64,000 nucleotides of DNA from Collybia mongolica (taxonomy: Eukaryota; Basidiomycota; Agaricomycetes; Agaricales; Clitocybaceae), in NCBI GenBank assembly GCA_013420905.1, contig JAAXNY010000004.1:1984001-2048000 (forward strand), given 5' to 3'. The position numbers were made by a program, and so were the translations under genes. Each line of letters begins with the position of its first letter. Within the stretch, counting starts at the first letter, position 1. This document shows positions 29,287-40,801 of this stretch, piece after piece. The notes under the pieces were generated by a model. That model was not told the origin of the DNA. It was given only the letters and a program-made list of their open reading frames with translations, and made no database searches.

Positions 29287-29785
29287 AAGTGCAAACAATT
29301 TCGGGCCCTATCACCACAAAGTTTACAAACTCCTGGATCCACTGGATAGAGGTGACAGTTGTGTGCAAATTGGCAGCCCACAGATTGGGCTCTTTGCGAA
29401 ATGTGAATTGGTAAACCCCTTTGAGGTTGCCCATGATTGCAGAAGGGTCAATGTCCAAGATGTCAACCATCTCAGAGTCCTCTTCCATGCCCTTGCCTTT
29501 ACCCTTATCCTTAGGGGCAGGCTTTAGCATGTCATCTTTGTTGCCTGAGCTATCAGATGGTATTTCGTCCATCTCGGTGTTGCTAGCAACTGGGGATGGG
29601 TGAGTGGAAGAGAAAGTCCTCTTGGAAGGCCTTGTCTTCTTGATGTTGAGTGCCCTAAGAATGGACAATCTGGAGGGGGCAGGCAAAGGTGACTTCAATG
29701 CCGGGGGACGATTAAATGTTCTGGGGTTAAGACCTGCCAGCCCTGACAGGTTGGGGTCTATGGGAGGGTTGTTATCCTTGGGCAT

Positions 29786-30038
29786 GGCCCAACAGTGATG
29801 ATGATGAATAAGATGATTTGGGAGTGGGAGGGCTCAACCGAGTGCTTATGTGTGTTGCAAAGTTACAAAGGTACAGTGTATCTAACCTCCTACCAGGTGA
29901 TGGTAAGCGATCAAGAAGGGATGCAGTCTTGGTATAGATCACCTTTGAACCAGGTGCCCTGGTTATCACGTGACTAATTGTTATAATTGACGTGAACATG
30001 TAAAGTTTATATATTATTATTAGGATACTTCGAAGTTC
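29786..30038. promoter_or_regulatory. LINE-B 5' region and promoter space of the CLIP-170-like gene
   Basis: Only 253 bp separate the LINE-B ORF1 start (minus) from the next host start codon (plus), so the LINE leader and the host promoter share this space. TATATATTATTATTAGG lies about 25 bp before the ATG. No exact LINE 5' end was identified. Confidence 0.4.
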
Positions 30039-33000
30039 ATGTCAACTCCAGGCAAACCGCGACAGTCTGGAATACCTGGGCCGGGAAAGCCGAGCTCCAT
30101 ACCAACACCAGGCCGTTCTCGCTCGTCATCCAGTGTATACCAACAATATGCAACGCCAGTCGATGTTGAATACATGTCTCGCGCTTTCGCAGATGCGATC
30201 AAGGCTAATGACCCTGCTCAACATCGCCCAGAGCAGGCTAGTCATAACTGTGCGACATCTCTATCTCCTCAATCCACCTCAATCCACTCACAATCAGGAC
30301 GGCGCTCAGTCGTTGGGAGGCCGTCCTCCGTTGCTTCAACGTCTTCCCTCGCCAGCTCGACTTCCTATAGGGAGCGAACAAAGACCCCGACCCCTGCTCG
30401 ACCACCAAGCCGTCATTCCGATGTTTTTGGGAAAAGTCCTACTAAGAACTTCGAGGTTGGGGATAACGTTAGGATCGAGTCTCTTGGATACGAGGGAACG
30501 CTGAGATACATTGGAGAAATTGAAGGAAAGCTTGGGCTTTGGGCTGGAGTGGAATTGAGTGGTGGTTTTTCAGGAAAGGGAAAGAACAATGGCTCTGTCA
30601 ACGGGTAAGTTCCATCATTATTCTCAGTCTTATTGTCGTTTCGCCTAGATCTAACTGACGCGAGAGTGTCCTATCCATGCTCACTTGGTAATTCAGGAGA
30701 CAATATTTTTTGTGCCCCGAGAACTGCGGTGTTTTTGTTGCGACAATAAAGCTTTCGCCTCCCACCGTTGGTGTCAGTACAACACAAAGACCTGCATCAG
30801 TCACATCCACGCGAGGCGGACGCATTACCCCAGCAATGTCAGGAAGAGTCACCCCTTCAACGTCCTCCGCAATCTCCACATCCCGGGTATCAGTAACTAC
30901 GGGTAGAATCACACCGTCTGCAAGTGGAAGGTCAACATCATCTCTGTCTTCCGGGAGGGTTACACCAAGGACCACGTCAGCTGCTCGCAGCAAACAGCCA
31001 CTTGCCAAGTTAGCGAATCCTAACTCTTCTAACCTGTCGAACAAGATCACTGAAGGTTCGAGAGCGTCAAAATACGTCTCAATGACGGCAAAAGAGTTGA
31101 GTTATCGTAACGCTGTAGGTGACAGCCCATCACCACGCTCGGAACCCGAGAGCCCAACACACTCGAACTCTTTGCCGGGTTATAGCTCTAGGGCCATTCC
31201 CTCGCCGAGCCTGCCTCCAGGATCCCCTTTTTCAACCCCAAAACCGGGGAAGATACTGGGCATAGGTGTAGGTATTCCATCTCTAACGCCCAACAAAGGT
31301 CGCATACCTACACCTCGTGCCCGAATACCCAGCGCTATAGCGATGCCCCCTCCTGCTTCCCCAATGTCATCACGCTCGGTTTCAATGAACGAATACACCC
31401 CCCGTGAAGATACACCTGACTCTCTACTAGTGTCTAAATCTGACATGAGTGACACACGGGGCATTCCTACCCCAATGGTATCTTTTTTTCGACCTCCCTC
31501 TTCAAATTCAAATAGGTCTATTGTTGCAGAAGAGGCCATGCATCTTGATCTACTCCGATCACGAATCCAAGCACTGGAATACGATAATGAGCGTTTGCGT
31601 GCTTTCAAGTTGGCTCCTACTTCCTCCCCAGATGAGGCTGTTCATCTGAAAAGCATTGAGCTGGAGCGGGATGAAGCAGTTACCCGAGCATCCTCTGCGG
31701 AGGCATTACTTGCTACAGCCCAGTGCACTCTCGAGGAGCAAAAGGCACAGATAGCTTTCCTTGAAGGAGAGCGCCAACGCCTTGCCATACAACTGGAAAC
31801 GGAACAACTCAATCATCATAGTAGTCTGCAAATTGTACAATCGGAACTGGATAGCGCCTCGTCCCTTGTAGAAACACTGAAGAATCGAATGCACGAACAA
31901 GAATCTATCATCCAGCAAGGTAAGGCAAGTGTCGTCTCCAAGGAATCCGAAATCGCGCGCTTGGAGAGTGAATTACGGAACTCATCCACTGAGTTACGGG
32001 CAGAGAAAATCGAACTAGGCACCCAAATCGACGAACTCAGGGTAGCTGGGCAGGTAATGTTTCGTTGCAGTCCCTGACTCCAAGGTGTAACACTTTCACA
32101 GGAAACAATTGCGCTTTACGAAGAACGACTTAGCAATGCTGATAGTCAACGATATGACTTGGAATGCCGTATCGCGGTTCTTGAGGCGGGGACTTCTGCA
32201 ATTCAAAACCCTTCCTCGCCGCCACCAAAATATTCTGGCGTTTCGTCTGCCACCCAAATCGATAATGAATCTCTCCGCGAGCAGGTACTCCATCTTCAAC
32301 GGAAAACAGCCATCATGGAAGATACTATGGAGGATATTCGTTCCACAACAGAGAAAGAGGAAATCGCTCTGCGGGAGAGAATGAGGCGTCTCAAGGAGAA
32401 AGAGGATGGGATGAAGAAGGAATTGAATGAAGGCCGCAAGGAAGTAGAGCGGATGCTCAAATCGGAAGCTGCTGCGCGAACTCGTGTCGAAGAAATTGAA
32501 GAAGCTCTTCGTGAAAGCACCGTTGCTTTAGAAAATGCACGAGCTGAAGTTGAAGTCCTACGAGCAGAACTTTCGGTGTGTGGCGTTAGCTTCCATCTAC
32601 ATGTTTTTTAAACTCGAGGTATAGGACCTCGATGGTTTAGTCGCTAACACCGACGGCGGTGATTTATCTTCCCGCGTCTCTGACATTGCTCAGAGAGCCT
32701 CCGCTGACCGATCACGTTACGAGGTAGAAAAAAAAAAACTCCAAGACCTCCTTGAAGAGTATCGCTCTCAACAACCGACAACAGTGAATGTTATTTCTGA
32801 AGTTACGAGTCCCTCCGTAACACGCAATGCCATCTTTGAACTTGAAGAAAATAATGCGCTTGTAAGTCGTGGTTTGAAGCATCACCTGCTAGCTAACGGT
32901 TTGATAGCTTTTGAAAACAATTCAAGATTACGAAACGAAGCTGAAGTCCCTAGCTCAAACTCTAGATGAACGTACTCTTGAACTCGATTCTCTTAAAAAA

Positions 33001-34123
33001 AAGAATAATCGAGACGTATTTATCAACAGCACTTCGGATCCTCTGAAACCACCAAACCAATCCCCTTCCAAACATGATTTGTCGAGTGCCCGAGAAGAAA
33101 TTACTGGACTGAAGTACTCACAAATCTTCATGGGCACAATGCTATCACTAATTTCGAGCCGTAGACACATCGTGCAAGAGCTACAGAAGGAAAATCTCAT
33201 ATTGACACAACGAATCAAAATCCTGGAATCCGAAAATGAGCTTCTGTTAACAGAAACCCAGCAGCTTCGACAAGTAAGCTGAATTTTACGTCCGATAACA
33301 AATTAGACTAACCTTCTTCAGGAGGTTCAAATCTTAGAAGACAATCTGGACCAAAGTGTACTTCCCGAAGAATACTCCAACATTGACGGCCCCCAAAACT
33401 CTGTTTCACCGAACATACAGGACGCGCAGCGTATGTTAAAGGAGCAAAAGGCTCGACTTGAGGTAAGCACGGATCGCTCAGATAATTACAGAGGGGTGGT
33501 GAGATAGAATAGACGGAGCAGGAACAACTGCGAAAACGACTTGCTGAAGCAGAAATGAAAAGCGCACGCACTATCCACGACGTACGCACCCAACAAAGTC
33601 TATCCACACCTGCTCTCATTATTAAACCTTTCTAGCTAAACAAGGAAATCGGAGAGCTTGAAGCTTTGGTGGAGTCCAAGGTAAGCATTGCGCGCTATTT
33701 TGACCACAGGAATTGCTGATATAAATTGATATGACAAGATATACCGGGAGGTATGGTTGTCATTAGCATCTTGATTGTCAGTGTTAACATACATCCTTCA
33801 AGGATGAGCTCGAACAGGAACTGGAGAGATTGAAGGATAAACTGCAACGGCACAAGAAACCGTCAAAGAATGACAGTGATGTGCTTGAATCCCAGCGGGG
33901 AAGTATCGGATCAGCCAGCACCACAAAAACCAATACTCCACAGGAAGAAGTCTGCGAAATATGTGAAAGACCAGGGCACGACATTTTTAATTGCGATCTT
34001 CTAAAGGGGGATACCACACGAGCCTCGGAGCCAGTGGGAGTGATGAGGGATTTGTTCTGTGAAGACTGCGAGAGTCACGGGCATATTGCTGCGGATTGTC
34101 CTCACTCTTTGGACGTTTTCTGA
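30039..34123 (+). CDS. CLIP-170-like CAP-Gly microtubule plus-end tracking protein
   Basis: It binds growing microtubule ends and links them to dynein/dynactin and EB1. Exons: 30039-30604, 30697-32053, 32102-32575, 32625-32861, 32908-33113, 33165-33273, 33322-33462, 33513-33581, 33636-33680, 33803-34123 (1174 residues). The Ser/Pro-rich head is followed by one CAP-Gly domain split by intron 1 (VGDNVRIESLGYEGTLRYIG..GKNNGSVNG). Then come a Ser/Thr-rich linker, a long coiled coil (about 430-1060), and two C-terminal CCHC knuckles (CEICERPGHDIFNC, CEDCESHGHIAADC), the hallmark of CLIP-170. The intron 33114-33164 is 51 nt, in frame and stop-free; removing it gives GLKHIVQELQKEN. Most introns fall in coiled-coil codons in phase 0. 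Confidence in the family is high, in each small exon moderate. Confidence 0.9.
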
Positions 34124-34295
34124 TAATTGTTACCTAGACTTATATTATGATAACCACTCCAATCTATGAATTAAATAAATTTCAAGCTATGACGCGTTCG
34201 CAAAACTTGAGCCATGACGAAGGTGATGTCATCGTAATAAAAGGGTCCTTATATATCAGGGGATCGTCATTCTACATGAGCTCCCTTTCCATACC

Positions 34296-35277
34296 ATGTC
34301 TTACGCCTCCGTTGCTGCCAACAATGCTCCTTCTCCATCACAACAGGTAATTTACCTGTGAATCATATTTCATGCGATTTCTTTTAACAATCATACATCA
34401 GCCCCATCCTGATCCTGCACTTCTCAACACCTCTCCACCAACAGCAGGAAACGTTCCCGATGACACATTGAAAGTGAATGTCATTTCCACTAGCTACAAA
34501 CCTCACGTAGACGCCTCAACATACAAGGCCTACACCGGCAACAACGATGACGATGACGACGATGATGCCTTTCCCAGCCCCAACAAGAGGAAGAAAGAAA
34601 ACAAGCGTATGCAAGAAGTTGAGGCCGAAGGTATGTATCTATGGGAGGTCGCTAAGCATTATCTGTTTCGACCTGGTGTCGCTGGTGGTTTGATTGGTCT
34701 GAGTAAGTTGTCAGGTCGTTTCGTCTACGCACAGCTAATTAAGGGGCCCAGTGAACCTTGGCCTTTTGGCAGGCGCTGGCCGTGCGTTTTACGCTCAACC
34801 TCATCTCCGCCGGAACCGTGCTGCGTTGTCCTCCACATTCCTCGCGGCCATCGCACTTATTTCTGTGGAAGGATATACGGCAGAAAAATACCGAAAAACG
34901 CCGCGTGGCCAAGCCGAGGAATTGCGGGCGAAGAATGAGGGAACACTCCTATACAAGTATTTGCATGAGCAAGTTCTTCGCCCTGGGGTTTTAGGTGGAC
35001 TTGTCGGACTATGTTTGTCGAAGCAGATCCATAGATTAATTGCTGGATAACTAATATTTCCCCAGTGAATGCTGCCATCCTTGGAACTGTCGGTTACTTC
35101 TCCTATAGTAATTGGGACAAGCCGTCTTGGGATCGTCGCACTGTCTCTACAGTCACAGTTGGGATTTTGACTATATGGGCTGGTGAAGGGTACGTCGGAT
35201 GGGATTTTAAGATTGCTCGCGTATTAAAAGTCCCTTTAAGGTTGCTTGTTGAACATTACCGGAAGAGACGCAAATAA
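34296..35277 (+). CDS. Membrane protein with duplicated RPGVxGGLxGL motif (OM14-like)
   Basis: Exons 34296-34346, 34402-34702, 34752-35012 and 35066-35277 encode 274 residues. The N-terminal third is polar with an Asp run and a basic KRKKENKR patch. The rest has about four hydrophobic segments. Two copies of one unit are visible: YLFRPGVAGGLIGL-MNLGLLAGAG and, about 100 residues later, a unit with RPGVLGGLVGL-LNAAILGTVGY. Fungal mitochondrial outer membrane protein OM14 has a similar small multi-span domain, so an outer-membrane role is my best guess from recollection. Both internal introns are phase 1 and fall right after the two GL motifs, which supports an exon-level duplication. Confidence 0.7.
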
Positions 35278-35443
35278 GCGGATTTATGATACTCATGTAG
35301 TGTATAGCCAATGATAGCATAGGTTATTAATAAACATTATTTTCTTCCATCATCGGGGTTTAGAAACCCGGATTTAGCCGCTAACCCTAAATTTTGGCAG
35401 CTGTGTTGATATTGCGAGAGAAAACCGCTCAACGCCCAACACA

Positions 35444-38379
35444 ATGTCCCGTTTTTTCAGACAAGCAGGCGACTCTGATTCAGAGTCAGAGGAATCCGAT
35501 GATGAGCTCATGACCAGTGGCGACGATGAGGTACCTCAGAGACCAGTGACGACTACCACGACAAAACCAGCGATGTCCAGATTTTTGCGAACAGCGGATT
35601 CTGACTCGAGCAGTTCCGACTCCGATGACGACAGCGATAGTGACAGTGATTCTGGGCCAAGGAGATCTGGTCTGCCCACTCATGATGACTCAGAAGACGA
35701 GGGCGGCGACGATGCAGATGCACCTGGTGCAAGGATCAAGAGCGCAACAGAGAGACGACTAGACGAGATGAAAGCAACAGGAAAGGCCATGGAAAATGCT
35801 CTCAAAATCAATGATTGGGTTGCCATATCTAATGGTACGTTCATAAGATTTTTGCGTATTTATCCCTAACGATGTCATGTAGAATTCGACAAACTTGTAC
35901 GACTGATTCAAAAGCAACATAACCTATCTGAACCTGTCCCTCCTTTCTATGTCCGGACCCTTGTTAATCTCGAGGCATCCCTCAATATTGCTGTCGCAAA
36001 AGAGAAGGAGGCCAAGAAGAAGATGAATGCCACGAATGCAAAAGCCCTCACAGCTGTCAAACAAAAAGTCAAAAAGGCAACAAAGGAGTATGAACAGGAG
36101 GTTAAAAGGTTCCAAGAGGTAGCGCCGTTCGCATCAAGTGGCCTCCATCGTCTGACACCCATTTTGCAGGACCCTGAAGGATTTGAACGAGAATATTCGG
36201 CAGTTATTGCGCACGACGCGCCCGCAGTTGCTCTAGGACGACGTTCTAATGCTGTCAGCAGTGACAACGAGGCGATCGACGATTTTACCACTGTGGGTAA
36301 AGGAGGAAAAGTCATGCAATTCACATCAGAGGGAATTTTCAAAAACTTGCAAGCGGTCCAAGAGGCCCGCGGTAAAAAGGTGCCCTTAAAGTCTACCATC
36401 ACCAATTATTTCTCACCAACCCCTCACTTCGACTCTAGAACACAGATAGGGCCGAACAAATCCGTATCCTAGAAAAACTTCTAGACGTTGCTGTCACCCC
36501 TTACCAGCGCATTCGCGTCCTATTAGCACTTATTTCTTCCCGCTTCGACTACAACTCATCTATTTCCACCCACATGCCCATTGAACTCTGGTTATCGGCT
36601 CAGCACGAGGTTGACCAGCTTGTTTCTATCGTTGCATCCGATTCGAACTACTCGATTCAAGAGGTGACTGACGACTATGACGAGTCGATCGAACGGACAC
36701 CAGTAACGGAGAATGGGGTAGTTTGGATTCGTGGCAGCATCATCAGTTTCGTTGATCGATTGGATGATGAGTTTACAAGAAGTCTGCAAAACATTGACCC
36801 CCACGGTACGGAATACGTCGACCGCTTAAAGGATGAGAAAGTCCTTTACTGTACCATTTGTCGAGCCCAGGCATTTTACGAAAAAACTCGGCAGGATGAT
36901 CCTCTGGGTCGTGTAGTAATGCGACGCCTTGAGCACATCTACTCGAAGGTCCGCCTATTTTGTACCATTCAGGAATTAACGACTGATTTATATATGTAGC
37001 CAAATGCCGTGGTTCAAGCACTTGAGGCAGGCGCAGAAGCATCTGCGATACACCCCAATATGAAGCTCTCTACGCAGGGCACTTCGTCGGCGCTTATCCA
37101 TGCTCTCTGCGTTTACCTATATAAGGCCGGAAATTCGCTCTTGAGGACTCGCGCAATGCTTAGTCATATCTACCACCATGCTCTACACAATGACTTCCAC
37201 ACTGCTCGAGACATGCTTCTCATGTCCCATCTACAGGAATCGATACACTCAGCTGATGTTGCAACCCAAATTCTCTATAACCGCACTGTAGTTCAACTTG
37301 GCTTGTGTGCCTTCCGATCTGGTCTCATCAAGGAAGCTCAAGCCACCCTCCAAGATATATTTACTACCCAGCGGGTCAAAGAACTTCTAGCTCAAGGTGT
37401 TCATCAGCAGCGTTTTCAAATACTCACTCCAGAGCAGGAGAAGACTGAAAAGCAGAGACAACTTCCTTTCCACATGCACATCAATACCGAACTCCTCGAG
37501 GCCGCTTTCCTTGTCTCTAGCATGCTTGTAGAGATACCTTTGCTGGCGAGCATCGATTCTGAGGAGACGAAACGTAAAACAATTTCGAAACCGTTCAGGC
37601 GACTTCTAGATTTCGCCGACCGTCAGGTGTTTACTGGACCTCCGGAGAGTACAAGAGACCACATCATGCAAGCTAGTAAAGCTTTACAAGACGGGGAGTG
37701 GGAGGAGTGTCGGGATCTTATTCAGAGCATCAAAATCTGGAGTCTGATGCCTGAGGCAGCAGCAGTAAAAGAGATGCTTGCCAAGTGAGCCGATGATATG
37801 TTTTAACTGAGGATTCTTTGCTTACCCTATCTACAACAGACGAATTCAAGAACAAGGTTTACGGACATATCTCTTTACCTATGCACCCCATTACAGCACA
37901 TTATCCATATCGCTTCTCTCGAGGACATTCTCTCTGCCACTCCGCACGGTCACTTCTATCGTTTCCAAGATGATTTGGACGGAAGAATTGTCCGCTTCCC
38001 TCGATCAATCTGGTGGTGTTGTCGTCTTCCATCGGATAGAGCTTTCACGCACTCAGCAGTTAGCCCAGATTGTCGCAGATAAGGTCGCGGCCATGGTTGA
38101 CCAAAGTGAAAAGGCCCTGGACATAAAAATGGGAGGTACTGGTGGTTGGGGGGATAGAGGTGATGGCACAAAAGGGGATAAACGTGGAGAACAGACTCAG
38201 GAGCGTAGAGGTCGCGGTGAGCGGACCAGAGGGGCCCGAGGTTTGTTTGCTAGCACCTTTCTCATTTTACAATGTATCAATCCTTACTTTTCACAGGAGC
38301 CCGTGGTGGACGTGGTGCTCGATTTTCTCAAGGCCTCGGCAATCAAATGCCTGGTCAGACTTTACAGAGAGCAGGATAA
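35444..38379 (+). CDS. NIP1: Eukaryotic translation initiation factor 3 subunit C
   Basis: This core eIF3 subunit contacts eIF1 and eIF5 and holds the preinitiation complex on the 40S subunit. Exons 35444-35834, 35883-36379, 36439-36948, 37000-37784, 37840-38240 and 38297-38379 give 888 residues. Seen: MSRFFR start, acidic DSDSDS region, [12 protein letters not shown], the long helical middle ([29 protein letters not shown]), a PCI-type C-terminal half ([53 protein letters not shown]) and an RGG-rich tail (ARGGRGARF). Length and ends fit the family. It is convergent with eIF2B-gamma, 86 bp between stop codons. Confidence 0.95.
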
Positions 38380-38465
38380 TATCTGCAGGTTACAACAGCA
38401 TCATGTAAATACATACGAATTCCTTCCACTTCTAAGTTTTATCAGGCAAGATCTAATTTCTAATG

Positions 38466-40369
38466 TTACTCGCTTTCGTCGCTGTCCCCTCTCTCGTGGG
38501 CACTGTTATCGCCATCGCTTTCGTAGGAGTCAGATGCCGCAGTCCAATCAGATACATCAAGCTTTTCGCCCTTGACAGTCTCTTCGGAATGATGTTAAAT
38601 CCCAACCACAGCCGTTAATTAGTTTACTCACCACCAGCACTAACTTCGTAGCCTGCCTGCGTGATGCATCGTGACAACTCTGCTTTAGGGCCGATTTTGG
38701 TATTCTTCCCGAGTATACACCCATCAAGTTTCACTCTAATAAAGCCCTCAGTTAAGTAGTGGCGTAACGAAACCGTGAAAGACCAAAGTACCCATCTCCT
38801 ATGACACAGTGATCGAATAATATACACCCAGTGATTTTAGCAGCGTTCCCAATGACGCAATGTCGCCCAATGACCGACGTCTTGATAGTTACTCGTCCAG
38901 TCACCTGCGTGGAGTCTCCGACAATTGTATCTTTGGATATCTGCGCTTTCTGATCAATCAAGGACCGATTTTTGGGGTCCAACGGTAAGGAATATGACAC
39001 TTGCGAAAGCATCTGACCTGTTAATTAGCTTGGTGAATGTACACAGATGATCAGCTTACGCGTCGATTAACTTCAAGGAAACTAGGGATTGTATTGACAC
39101 GAATCGCTGATTCGGTGCTAGGACGATGAATAACTATACCAATTCTGAAACTTTCCGCGACAGTACGGTCTTCATGATCCGTCGAAGATGGTAGAGTGGA
39201 TATGTCCCTAGAATCACCCATGAAGGAATGGACTTGGCTATTTCGGTGTTTCGTGAGCATGGTAGAATGCTTTAAGGCAAGGGCCTGCAATGGCGTGTTG
39301 GCAATTGGATTTAGGACTAACGAAATTTGATTCAGGCCATCAAGAAAACAAGTACAACATGAGACAGACCTCGACCATACTTTTCCTTTCTTGTGCGCTG
39401 GTACTGAACTTTGCAGAGCCATGGTAAAAATTCTTCCCGAAAAGAATCAAAGTGCCGCCGTTCGTGCAATACATCTAACACAGATCTCTTGCAAACGTAC
39501 ACATGTGAATCCTGCAGACGAGACGACAGCTTTGTTCGTGGGTAGCTAACATACATACCTGATGTCATTAATCAGACCTGGCTTTAATAAAACAACGACT
39601 GACCGAGTCAACATAGCCATCCGAAGCTCCAATTCTTCAGCATTTCGGTCTTGATCATCGGTTGTATCAACGTACAACAGGGTTTCCGTGGTCTGATCCC
39701 ATACGATGGGCATAGGCTTTGGAAGCGGTCCCCATTCATCCGGGAAAGCCCCCTTTTCTGGCGTATGGGTTGCAATCCAACAAGTCGTTGCTATCGATCC
39801 GTCAGATATTACATCTGCACGGAATTTGTTAAGGAGTGTGCTAAGGGGAAGAGTTGGTGGAGCAATAAAGTCACAGGGAACGAGGACAAAGTCCTCGGGG
39901 ATGCGAGTTGAGAAGTGGCGGAGAAGTGTACATGTTCCAACACTGGTATCCGGAGACTCGTCGTAGGTTTGGAGATCGATGCGTAAAGGGGAGGGTGAAA
40001 CAGAAGAATCAGAGTGAATATGGTGATATATGGCTGGACGATGGATGGCAGGGCATATAAGTAATACATCTGGGATCAGGGTTATTCTATAAATCCAGCA
40101 CGAGCCTGTTATCTCTACCTTTAATACCTGCTTGTTCAAGCCAAGACAGAATATAGTCGATCATGGGCTTATTCGCCACGGGTAATAGGGCCTTTGGGCA
40201 TGGTTCGTCACCATGGTCGCTGGTCAATGGTAAAAGTCTAGAAATGACTTGAGAACGTCAGTAAACTTCTTTTGTATCTTGAAAAGACTTACTCGTTCCC
40301 AAAACCAGCAAGAACGACGGCAAGAAACTCTCGCGTTACTAATTCTGAGGTGACTCGTTCAAGGTCCAT
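38466..40369 (-). CDS. GCD1: eIF2B gamma subunit (guanine nucleotide exchange factor)
   Basis: It is part of the eIF2B complex that recharges eIF2 with GTP and is the target of eIF2 kinases in the stress response. Minus-strand exons: 40369-40293, 40237-40119, 40069-39604, 39545-39370, 39316-39060, 39012-38792, 38735-38632, 38581-38466 (511 residues). Seen: nucleotidyltransferase-like N-terminus (FLAVVLAGFGNE, LLPLTSD, PKALLPVANKPMIDYIL), VLVPCDFIAPP, LQDSHVYVCKRSVLDVL, then hexapeptide left-handed beta-helix repeats (VIGRHCVIGNAAKITGC, CILGKNTKIGPKAELSRC) and a KGEKLDVSDW acidic end. All eight exons keep frame. LINE-C lies about 140 bp upstream and has separated it from the divergent kinase gene. 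Confidence 0.93.
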
Positions 40370-40499
40370 TATCGTGAATAATGGTGTAAAGCAAGTTTAA
40401 AAAGTCGAGGAAAGATAGATATGACTCGGATAGGATTTATGAGATGTTGGTACATGGATCACCGTTTTAAATCTCCGCTGGGACATGAGACTGAAAACT

Positions 40500-40511
40500 C
40501 AGGGTCGGAAT
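40500..40511. repeat. LINE-C target-site duplication, left (CAGGGTCGGAAT)
   Basis: This 12-bp sequence is repeated exactly at 46714-46725. The final T could belong to the element tail. Confidence 0.85.
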
Positions 40512-40801
40512 TATTATTATTATTATTAAATCCTATTTATTGTCCGAGAAGGGCTATGCCCCTATGTTGGACATTTCATTTACACTAGGGAGGTAATTAA
40601 GGAAAAAGCTACGAGAGCTGGAAAGTGGAGCGTCCCCCCGCGTACGCGGAGTAAGAACGACCCTCGGATTCCGTACCGAGTTTTAAGTTCCACTCCCCAA
40701 TACTACCCTTGTGATGGCTATGTAGGACTGGTGTGGTAAGCAACGGTCCCGCGAGCGGGAGGGGGAGATAAAAGGAAGGTGTCAGGTCTTATAGACTTGT
40801 G

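Larger units (their letters stand above)
25232..29785 (-). mobile_element. LINE-B: decayed relative of LINE-A, 3'-truncated and twice interrupted
   Basis: On the minus strand, ORF1 pieces run from 29785 to 25966 and ORF2 from 25993 to 25232, where R1/R3 copy C begins. RT, RNase H and 3' end are missing. R4 copy E (26442-27136) and a 983-bp insert (28304-29286) interrupt ORF1. Several nonsense codons and almost no CpG show long decay. The 5' end lies close to the start of the CLIP-170-like gene. Confidence 0.85.
25966..29785 (-). pseudogene. LINE-B ORF1 (gag-like, zinc knuckles), fragmented
   Basis: This is the RNA-binding ORF1 of the LINE. The N-terminal piece is 29785-29287 (MPKDNNPPIDPNLSGL..). 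A 983-bp insertion follows, then 28303-27137 in one frame with two stops (TAG near 27998, TAA near 27949), then R4 copy E, then the zinc-knuckle piece 26441-25966 (CTQCWHYSHRST.., CPKCSGPHM, CVNCAGASHR). Removing R4 at 26442-27136 rejoins the frame without change (RMS followed by FQYGT). Across the 983-bp insertion the frame is off by one, so an extra indel or wrong boundary is possible. Confidence 0.8.

Noticed and set aside
30598..31050. 150-codon minus-strand ORF opposite the CLIP-170-like gene
   Set aside because: It is the complement of a Ser/Thr-rich coding exon, with no promoter space or domain.
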